Of a stretch of DNA of 43,923 bases, positions 35,582-42,319 are shown piece after piece. The notes under the pieces are model-generated. The model worked only from the letters and a program-made list of their open reading frames with translations, had not been told where the DNA came from and searched no databases. Every line of letters begins with the position of its first letter. Positions within the stretch are counted from its first letter, which is position 1. Origin of the DNA: Bacteroidota bacterium (GTDB taxonomy: Bacteria > Bacteroidota > Bacteroidia > B-17B0 > Aurantibacillaceae); contig JABDDQ010000014.1 in assembly GCA_013287545.1 (NCBI GenBank), positions 759-44,681 on the forward strand, in the 5' to 3' direction. The position numbers were made by a program, and so were the translations under genes.

Positions 35582-35608
35582 TTAATAGTTAGCATTACGA
35601 ACTATTAA
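35582..35608. promoter_or_regulatory. Perfect inverted repeat, likely MarR operator
   Basis: TTAATAGTT and AACTATTAA, perfect 9-base arms with a 9-base spacer, cover the -33 region of the marR promoter. The position suits autorepression by MarR. The centre-to-centre distance of the arms is 18 bases. Confidence 0.6.
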
Positions 35609-35631
35609 AGAAGTGTTAAATAATTATAAGG

Positions 35632-36834
35632 CTATTTAACGGTCAAATTAAGGTGCTTACTTAAAAAAGCCCCCATACTAAAACAAGCCTGCAATAAATA
35701 ACCGCCGGTGGGTGCATCCCAGTCTAACATTTCGCCAATAGCATAATGGTGGGGTAATTTTTTTAACTGAAAAAAATCATTAACTTCTTGTAATGAAATG
35801 CCGCCTACTGTAGAAATGGCTTCATCTATGGGTGCTACCGAGGTTATATATAGTGGCAGTTTTTTTATCTTTTCGGCAAGTGCGTTTACGTCAACAAAAT
35901 CTTCTTTACTTGTTACACTTTTTAATAAAGCAACCTGTATAGCGTTTAAATTCAGCTCTTCTTTTAAAACGGTTGTGGCTGTTTTTTCTTTTTTATGAAT
36001 AAGTTTATTCTTAATCGCATCAATAGTTAAACTTGGTTTTAAATCAATAAAAATATCAGCTATTTTATTCTCGTTTAATTGCTTACGTATTTGTGGACTT
36101 AAACCATAAACGGCCCCGCCCTCTATACCAAACTTAGTAATAACCACCTCCCCTTTTCTTTCTACGTCATTACATGTAATAGAAATATTTTTTAAACTTT
36201 TACCTTCCGCTTGTTTTAAAAATTTATCGTCCCATTTAATTTGATAAGCACAATTAGATGCCTGAAAAGGAATCAACCCAACACCTTTCTGTGCAAATAA
36301 TTCTGTCCAAACTCCATCAGAACCTGTTTTAGCCCAGCTTGCTCCACCTAAAGCAAAAACAACTATATCGGCGTTTATAAAAACCTCTTCGTTATTCTGC
36401 CGAAAAATAAGTTCGCTTTTGTTGTTCCAGCCCTTCCACTCATATTTTGTTTTCAGTTGAACATTTTTATTTTTTAATTCGCTCAACATAGCATTCAACA
36501 CATCAATAGGTTTTATGCCTTTTACCGGAAATATTCTTTTACTTGTTCCTGTGTATGTTTCAATTCCTATTTGTTTTAACCAGTTACCTAAATCGGTATT
36601 TGTAAACGAACGAATACTTTTTTCTAAAAATGTTTGTGGCGTATAACGTGTTACAAATTGATCTATGTTTTCTGAATGGGTTAAATTAAATCCGCCATCG
36701 CCTGCCACCAAAAATTTACGCGCCGGCGCATAATTTTTTTCATAAACGATTACATTAAAAAGTTTTTCATTTAACATGGCGGCCAGCATTAACGCCGCAG
36801 GACCACTACCAACTATGGCTACCGATTTTTTAAT
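35632..36834 (-). CDS. BaiN/HI0933-like FAD-dependent oxidoreductase, apparent ATT start
   Basis: This is a flavoprotein of the HI0933/BaiN group (TIGR03862-like): VAIVGSGPAALMLAAML for FAD binding, ARKFLVAGDGGFNLTHSE, the late GGISLQEV and GEMLDWDAPTGGYLLQACFSMGAFL. The first ATG, at 36789, would cut off the whole GxGxxA motif. The frame continues upstream through that motif to IKKSVAIVGSG, where the first residue is encoded by ATT at 36834; no ATG, GTG or TTG exists between it and the in-frame TAA that ends the preceding gene at 36847. ATT is thus the likely start (400 aa), or an ATG has been mutated or misread. The function of the group is not well known. Confidence 0.85.
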   Translation of the reverse strand: MKKSVAIVGSGPAALMLAAMLNEKLFNVIVYEKNYAPARKFLVAGDGGFNLTHSENIDQFVTRYTPQTFLEKSIRSFTNTDLGNWLKQIGIETYTGTSKRIFPVKGIKPIDVLNAMLSELKNKNVQLKTKYEWKGWNNKSELIFRQNNEEVFINADIVVFALGGASWAKTGSDGVWTELFAQKGVGLIPFQASNCAYQIKWDDKFLKQAEGKSLKNISITCNDVERKGEVVITKFGIEGGAVYGLSPQIRKQLNENKIADIFIDLKPSLTIDAIKNKLIHKKEKTATTVLKEELNLNAIQVALLKSVTSKEDFVDVNALAEKIKKLPLYITSVAPIDEAISTVGGISLQEVNDFFQLKKLPHHYAIGEMLDWDAPTGGYLLQACFSMGAFLSKHLNLTVK

Positions 36835-36846
36835 GGATTGTAAAGG

Positions 36847-37227
36847 TTAAAAAAAATCTCTTAGGCCTTTAAAATAAATAGTGTTCCAGCCATCAACAAT
36901 ATCTGCATAGGCCTCATCGGGTATATTAGTGTGGTGCAATTCTACTGAAGTGCCTTCTTTATGGTTGTGCAATTTTAGTGTTACAATAGATGGAGTTTCT
37001 TCGTCTTCGCCAAAATACCATTGCTGTACTATTTTTTTATTTTCGATAAACTCTATGTTTTTACCCACAATACTATCACCCATTATAGAAAATTCGCTAC
37101 CTGCCTCTGTACTCATTACCGCATCTTCTTCGCCCGTCCATAAGCCAATAGTAAAAGGGTTGGTAAGCGCTATGTAAACCTCGTCAACCGGACCTTGTAT
37201 GGTGTAATAATTTTTGTACTCTTTCAT
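36847..37227 (-). CDS. SRPBCC/AHSA1-family protein
   Basis: This 126-aa protein belongs to the START-like SRPBCC superfamily, AHSA1 group: YTIQGPVDEVYIALTNPFTIGLWTGEEDAVMSTEAGSEFSIMGDSIVG, IVQQWYFGE, SIVTLKLHNHKEGTSVELHHTNIPDEAYADIVDGWNTIYFKGLRDFF. These domains hold hydrophobic ligands or help Hsp90-type chaperones, but small bacterial members mostly lack a known role. It shares a transcript with the flavoprotein gene 12 bases downstream. Confidence 0.92.
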   Translation of the reverse strand: MKEYKNYYTIQGPVDEVYIALTNPFTIGLWTGEEDAVMSTEAGSEFSIMGDSIVGKNIEFIENKKIVQQWYFGEDEETPSIVTLKLHNHKEGTSVELHHTNIPDEAYADIVDGWNTIYFKGLRDFF

Positions 37228-37251
37228 GTTATAATTTAGTGGCTAAGCACT

Positions 37252-37259
37252 CAAATGTA
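37252..37259 (-). promoter_or_regulatory. -7 element TACATTTG for the AHSA1-like gene
   Basis: Exact TAnnTTTG match, 25 bases before the ATG at 37227, in the short gap after the DUF3820 gene. It suggests that the AHSA1-flavoprotein pair is transcribed on its own. Confidence 0.5.
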
Positions 37260-37261
37260 AT

Positions 37262-37480
37262 TTATTTTTTCTTTAAGGGTTTTAGTAAATCGTCTAAGCC
37301 ATTCATTTTAATTTCTAACATGGTTTGTAAAAGTATACCAAGCTTGCCTTCCGGAAAACCTTTGCGGTTAAACCACTCTAAGTAAGATACGGGTAAATCG
37401 CATAAAAGCATTCCTTTAAATCTGCCGAAAGGCATTCTCATTTCTACTAATTGTAAAAGCAGTTGGGGGTTTGGCAGCAT
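37262..37480 (-). CDS. DUF3820 family protein
   Basis: This 72-aa protein contains MPFGRFKGMLLCDLPVSYLEWFNRKGFPEGKLGILLQTMLEIK, the hallmark of DUF3820, a small domain with an exonuclease-associated, quorum-sensing-linked name in some databases. The family function is uncertain. The C-terminus is Lys rich. ATG at 37480; it seems to be a monocistronic gene. Confidence 0.9.
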   Translation of the reverse strand: MLPNPQLLLQLVEMRMPFGRFKGMLLCDLPVSYLEWFNRKGFPEGKLGILLQTMLEIKMNGLDDLLKPLKKK

Positions 37481-37548
37481 GAGGTTGGAAAATTTGTCGC
37501 TAAATAAGTGGTTTTTGGGTTGTTAGGTCGTTTTTTAACAAAAAAGTT

Positions 37549-37569
37549 CAATATTTGCATAAAATATTG
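37549..37569. repeat. Perfect 8-bp inverted repeat upstream of the SprB/PKD gene
   Basis: CAATATTT and AAATATTG flank a 5-base GCATA loop, 164 bases before the ATG at 37733. It may be a regulator site. The 252-bp gap from 37481 to 37732 otherwise holds only A/T-rich sequence and the -7 element at 37708-37715. Confidence 0.4.
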
Positions 37570-37707
37570 TTGTATTATTGTTTAGTTAAAAAATGTTTAC
37601 AATAAGATAACTTTGAATTGAGCGAACACTAAAACAGAATAAAATACTTTTGCTTAAAACCAAAGTGAACATCCTAAGGGAGTTACAATCCTTAACCACT
37701 TTCAAAA

Positions 37708-37715
37708 TATATTTG
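37708..37715 (+). promoter_or_regulatory. -7 element TATATTTG for the SprB/PKD gene
   Basis: Exact TAnnTTTG match ending 17 bases before the ATG at 37733. No convincing -33 element. Confidence 0.5.
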
Positions 37716-37732
37716 TATACATAGTTTTAAAA

Positions 37733-40700
37733 ATGAAAGTGGGCTCAAATAAAAAAAACGGTTTTACTCTTTTCTCCGCTTCCGGTTTACTCATGTTGCT
37801 GTTTGTTTTTGTGTTTTCTACACCAAAATTGGTAAAAGCCCAGGCTTGTATCAACGCTTTTCCACATGTAGAGGATTTTGAAACAGCCCCAACATGGACT
37901 GCATTAACTGCGCCAACAAGCTCTGTGGCAAACACTTGCGACTGGACGTGGGGAACACCAAATCATACGTATGTTATAAAAAGCGCTGGCAGTGGAAATA
38001 AATGTTGGTGTGCCGGAGGGTTAACGGGTTCTTTTTATCAATTTAATCAAGAATCATACATATACAGTCCTTGTTATAATTTTACAAATCTTCTGTATCC
38101 GCACATTCAATTCAAATTGTTTTATGATTTGGAGTATAAATATGATGGCGGAAATCTTCAATCATCAATAGACAACGGAACCACGTGGCAAGACGTTGGG
38201 GCGCTTAACGATCCCACTGATTGCAATACGGCTTATTGGTACAATTACAGCGGTATAAAATTCCTCGATCAACCTACCGGTTTCGTAGCATCCAAAACCG
38301 GGTGGTGTGGCAATACACAAACGGGTGGCACTGGTTGGGACCAAACAAATACCGGGGTTAATTGTGTTGGTGGAAACGGTTTAGGGCATTGGGTTACTGC
38401 TCAGCACTGTTTAACGGGTTTGGGAGGACAACCTAATGTAATTTTTCGTTTTACTCTTGGCGCAGGCTACACCTGTAATGATTTTGATGGTTTAGCTATT
38501 GATTCGGTAGCTATTGGAAATGGCATCATTAACACCACAACCATAAACCCCACGTGTAGTGGTGGTAACACAGTAAGTTTTACTTCGGGTGCAAAAGCTT
38601 GCCCCACCACTACTTGGGCCTGGAATTTTGGAGATGCGGCTTCAGGCGCAAATAACACATCGACAAATGAAACCGCATCACACACCTATAGTGGGCCCGG
38701 CACTTATACCGTTAGTGTTATTGCTTCGGGTGGGGCTTGTAACCCTCCGGATACAGCAACTCAAGTGGTTCATATTTTAGCAGTTTCTATTACTTCTTTT
38801 ACTAATGCAACTTGTGCTACACTTGGCTCTGCAACCGCTTTAGCAACAGGCGGAACAACACCCACTTATTCTTGGTCTAACGGAAATAATACAGCAACAG
38901 CAACAGGTTTAAATGCGGGTACTTATACTGTTACGGTAACCGACCCTGCCCCCGCAGCATGCCCCACTCAAACAACAGTAACAATTACGCAACCAAATCC
39001 TATAGTTATAACTTTATCAAGCACACCAGTAAGTTGTAATTCTAATAACGGAACTGCAACAGCGACCTCAGTTACAGGCGGCACTGGAGCAGGAACATAT
39101 ACTTATTCGTGGAGCCCAAGCGGAGGAACAAGCACAACAGCGTCCGGTTTATCTGCTGGCGTTTATACACTAACCGTTAAAGATGCCAACTCTTGTATAG
39201 GAACGCAAACAGTTCAGGTGGCTAATAGTTCAGGACCACAAGTTACGGTATCATCAACCAGCGTAACTTGCAATGGCGGAAGTAATGGTAGTGGTACAGC
39301 CCATGTTACGGGTGGTACAGGTACTATAACTTATACTTGGTCTCCTACTGGCGGCAACGCAGCTACAGCGTCTAATTTATTACAGGGTACTTATACAATT
39401 GTAGTAGCAGATGCAAGCCCTTGTGCGGTTACTAATGTAATTACTATTGCGCAACCAACAGCAATAACCACTGCTACATCTAACACGGCGGCAACTTGCG
39501 GACAAGCAAACGGCATGGCAAGTGTTGTTGTTTCGGGTGGCGTTTCGCCATATACCTATACCTGGAGTCCAACCGGGGGTAATACAGCAAACGCAACCGG
39601 TTTGAGTGCTAACACTTATACCATTAATGGCGTAGATGCGAATGCGTGTACTTATTCTACACAGGTTACTGTACAACAAAATTCGGCAGTAGTTGTAACA
39701 GTAACAAGTACGCCGGCAAGTTGTGGAAATAACAACGGAACAACTACGGCGTCTGCTACGGGCGGTTTTCCTGGACAGGCGGGGTACACTTATTCTTGGA
39801 CACCAGGTGGTGCAACTACAGCAACCGTGTCTAATTTAGCTCCTGGTGCTTATGCTGTTTCGGTTACAGATTCGTTAGGTTGTGCTACAACCAAAACAGT
39901 TACGGTTGGTAATTTTCCTTCACCTGTTTTAACTATTACACCAACAAATGTTAGTTGTAATGGCCTAAGCGATGGTAGCGCTTCCGTTAGCATAAATGCC
40001 GGAACAGGAACAGCGCCGTTTACATATACCTGGTCGGCTGCCGGTGGAACTGATTCTATAATAGGTAATTTACTACAAGGAACCTACACTGTTAATGTTA
40101 CAGATGCCGCTACATGTACTGCAACGGCAACGGTAACCATAAATCAACCACCTCCACTAACCGTAACAGCAACAGGAACCACCTCCACGTGTGGACACGC
40201 TAATGGTAGTACAAGCTGTACAGCTGGAGGAGGAACACCAGCCTACACCTACACATGGACTCCGACCGGAGGAAATAACACAACGGCAACAAACCTTGCG
40301 GGAAATATTGTATACACAGTTACCGTAAAAGACAGCCACAACTGTTTACAAACAGCAACATATTCTGTTGGCGGAACACCATCATTAACTTTATCTGCAC
40401 CAACCACCACAAATGTTACTTGTAATAATGGACACGACGGAGTTGTTGCTGTAACACACGGCGGCGGTACAGGTGTTATAACCTATACTTGGCTACCAAC
40501 CGGCGGTACAGCAACAGATTCAATATATAGCAATTTAACAGCAAATACTGGAGGTAGCACTTACACTGTATTTGCTATTGATGCTATGGGCTGTTCGGCT
40601 ATCACACAAGCAACAATAACAGAACCAACCCCTGTTGTTGTAAACACAAACGGACTAACTATTTGTAACGGTCAAACAGTAACCATATCGGCGGCGGCCT

Positions 40701-41908
40701 CAGGTGGAAACGGCGGAAACTATACATATACATGGACACCAACAGGAAGTAACACCTCTGGCATAAGTGTTAGTCCCCCACCGGGCCCTAATGTCTACTC
40801 GGTTACAGCTCAAGATGTTAAGGGTTGTCCATCTAATACAGATACAGCCATAGTAAATGTGTTACAACCCCTAAATATTGTTGTAAGCACAAATGATACT
40901 GTTTGTCCGGGGCAACCGGCTCACTTAACCGCACTAACCGAAACCGGGGGGTTGGGAGCGGGTAATTATACCGTAACCTGGCTGCCTGTAGACAGCGTTG
41001 GGAATCCATTAACTGTAATTCCAACAACACAAAACACAGTTTACACATACACCGCTGTGTTATCAGATGGTTGTACCGTAGCCAACGACTCAACAACCGG
41101 CGTTGTAGTTACACGCCCTATTCCTGTAATAACGTATAGTGCAACTCCATTGGCTGGTTGTGCTCCTTTAACAGCAAGTTTTTCTCCGGCGGGAGTTAAT
41201 AATATAATATCTAATAGTTGGTCTTGGAATTTTGGCGACGGAACCACAAGCTCTGCCCCGAATGGAACCATACACACATATATTACTCCCGGTATATATC
41301 ATCCAACATTACATGGAACTACTACAAATGGTTGCCCCGATTCATCCGGCTTTGTTGATGCAATAACTGTTTATTCGCAACCACATGCAGACTTTACTGC
41401 CTCGACCTTTGAAACAGATGTTTATGATAACACCATATATTTCACCAATTTATCTACGGGCACAATTACCACTAACTCGTGGGAATTTTTAGGTCAAAAT
41501 TATGGCACCAATACACAAAACACATCGTATACATTTTTTCCCGAAGGCACCTATTCAGTAACATTAGTGGTAGTAAATCTACAGGGCTGTATAGACTCGA
41601 TTACAAAAGAAATAATTATAAACCCTATTTTTACTTTTTACGCACCTAATTGTGTTACACCAAACGGAGATGGAAAAAACGAAAACTTTTTACCCGAAGG
41701 AACCGGATGGGATAACGCTAATTTTAATTTATGGATATTTGATAGATGGGGCGTTATGTTTCACCACACAACAGACCCATACCAAGGATGGAATGGCACC
41801 AGAAATGATAAAGTAGTACAAGAAGACACCTATGTTTGGAAAGTAGATTTATTTGATGTTTTTGGTAAACCCCACCAGTATCACGGAATTGTATCCGTAG
41901 TCAGGTAA
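37733..41908 (+). CDS. Secreted SprB-repeat/PKD protein with T9SS type B sorting domain
   Basis: This 1391-aa protein starts with a signal peptide (residues 1-37, cleaved near VKAQA). A MAM-like or jelly-roll region follows (about 40-265: HVEDFETAPTW to FDGLAIDSVAIGNG). A PKD domain (about 270-350, WAWNFGDAA and HTYSGPGTYTVSV) is followed by eight SprB repeats (about 353-967), two related Ig-like domains (about 968-1130), and two more PKD-like domains (about 1131-1300, one with WSWNFGDGTT). The last 90 residues (NCVTPNGDGKNENFLP, LWIFDRWGVMFHHT, YQGWNGT, DTYVWKVDL) are the gliding-motility-type CHU_C domain, the signal for type IX secretion of type B. The product is likely a surface adhesin, like SprB in gliding. 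Its DNA seems richer in G+C than the flanks because of Thr, Gly and Ala codons. Its stop abuts the next, convergent gene. Confidence 0.95.
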   Translation: MKVGSNKKNGFTLFSASGLLMLLFVFVFSTPKLVKAQACINAFPHVEDFETAPTWTALTAPTSSVANTCDWTWGTPNHTYVIKSAGSGNKCWCAGGLTGSFYQFNQESYIYSPCYNFTNLLYPHIQFKLFYDLEYKYDGGNLQSSIDNGTTWQDVGALNDPTDCNTAYWYNYSGIKFLDQPTGFVASKTGWCGNTQTGGTGWDQTNTGVNCVGGNGLGHWVTAQHCLTGLGGQPNVIFRFTLGAGYTCNDFDGLAIDSVAIGNGIINTTTINPTCSGGNTVSFTSGAKACPTTTWAWNFGDAASGANNTSTNETASHTYSGPGTYTVSVIASGGACNPPDTATQVVHILAVSITSFTNATCATLGSATALATGGTTPTYSWSNGNNTATATGLNAGTYTVTVTDPAPAACPTQTTVTITQPNPIVITLSSTPVSCNSNNGTATATSVTGGTGAGTYTYSWSPSGGTSTTASGLSAGVYTLTVKDANSCIGTQTVQVANSSGPQVTVSSTSVTCNGGSNGSGTAHVTGGTGTITYTWSPTGGNAATASNLLQGTYTIVVADASPCAVTNVITIAQPTAITTATSNTAATCGQANGMASVVVSGGVSPYTYTWSPTGGNTANATGLSANTYTINGVDANACTYSTQVTVQQNSAVVVTVTSTPASCGNNNGTTTASATGGFPGQAGYTYSWTPGGATTATVSNLAPGAYAVSVTDSLGCATTKTVTVGNFPSPVLTITPTNVSCNGLSDGSASVSINAGTGTAPFTYTWSAAGGTDSIIGNLLQGTYTVNVTDAATCTATATVTINQPPPLTVTATGTTSTCGHANGSTSCTAGGGTPAYTYTWTPTGGNNTTATNLAGNIVYTVTVKDSHNCLQTATYSVGGTPSLTLSAPTTTNVTCNNGHDGVVAVTHGGGTGVITYTWLPTGGTATDSIYSNLTANTGGSTYTVFAIDAMGCSAITQATITEPTPVVVNTNGLTICNGQTVTISAAASGGNGGNYTYTWTPTGSNTSGISVSPPPGPNVYSVTAQDVKGCPSNTDTAIVNVLQPLNIVVSTNDTVCPGQPAHLTALTETGGLGAGNYTVTWLPVDSVGNPLTVIPTTQNTVYTYTAVLSDGCTVANDSTTGVVVTRPIPVITYSATPLAGCAPLTASFSPAGVNNIISNSWSWNFGDGTTSSAPNGTIHTYITPGIYHPTLHGTTTNGCPDSSGFVDAITVYSQPHADFTASTFETDVYDNTIYFTNLSTGTITTNSWEFLGQNYGTNTQNTSYTFFPEGTYSVTLVVVNLQGCIDSITKEIIINPIFTFYAPNCVTPNGDGKNENFLPEGTGWDNANFNLWIFDRWGVMFHHTTDPYQGWNGTRNDKVVQEDTYVWKVDLFDVFGKPHQYHGIVSVVR
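38790..40635 (+). repeat. Eight SprB-type repeats in the adhesin gene
   Basis: About 230-bp units coding for roughly 75-80 residues each. A typical unit has NVSCNGxxDG, then TYTWSPTGG, GTYTVTVTDA and C at the end, with an ITQP-like link to the next unit. The copies are diverged, not identical. Confidence 0.85.
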
Positions 41909-42235
41909 CTATTTTCTTTTTTTCACATCAACCACCTCTGCAAGTTTACCACCCATACATGTTGACATGGGTTGTTTTTTTGCCAACGTGTATTTTACCC
42001 AAATTTTTTCCTTATCCTTTTTAAACTCATCTGCTAATTTATCGGGAGCAATTTTTGTCTTTGCTTTATTAGCCAATTCAATTAAATAGCCGCAGTTTTC
42101 TACTTCATAATGAATTACAATCGCTTTTACATAGCCTTCTTTTTCGTAATTTATTTTTTGTTTTTTTTCTTGTGCGTTTACTTTAAAAGTAAACAACGAA
42201 AAAACAAGTGTAAAAAGCGTTATAATGCGAAACAT
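41909..42235 (-). CDS. Small secreted protein of unknown function
   Basis: This 108-aa protein has a clear signal peptide (1-21, ending FKVNAQ), leaving about 87 residues. The mature part holds two Cys (in NCGYLIEL and MSTCMGG), with APDKLADEFKKDKEKIWVKYTL between them. This pattern recurs, as I recall, in short unnamed secreted proteins of Bacteroidota. The Cys pair could form a disulfide bond. A -7 element lies upstream at 42260-42267. Its end directly abuts the end of the adhesin gene. I assign no function. Confidence 0.8.
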   Translation of the reverse strand: MFRIITLFTLVFSLFTFKVNAQEKKQKINYEKEGYVKAIVIHYEVENCGYLIELANKAKTKIAPDKLADEFKKDKEKIWVKYTLAKKQPMSTCMGGKLAEVVDVKKRK

Positions 42236-42259
42236 GATTTAATGTGTTGGGTTATGTAA

Positions 42260-42267
42260 CAAAACTA
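42260..42267 (-). promoter_or_regulatory. -7 element TAGTTTTG for the small secreted protein
   Basis: Exact TAnnTTTG match on the minus strand, 25 bases before the ATG at 42235. No clear -33 element. Confidence 0.5.
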
Positions 42268-42278
42268 CAAAATTGAAT

Positions 42279-42306
42279 TTAAGTCCCACATTTCTGCAGG
42301 ACTTAA
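42279..42306 (-). terminator. Inverted repeat after the MuiA-like gene, possible terminator
   Basis: TTAAGTCC and GGACTTAA, perfect 8-base arms with a 12-base loop, begin 13 bases after the stop of the minus-strand MuiA-like gene. A loose T-rich tract follows on that strand. Confidence 0.45.
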
Positions 42307-42319
42307 TCGTTCCAATAAA

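Noticed and set aside
38467-41277. Minus-strand frames opposite the SprB repeats
   Set aside because: Low-complexity complements of Thr/Gly-rich repeats, without a promoter or family likeness.
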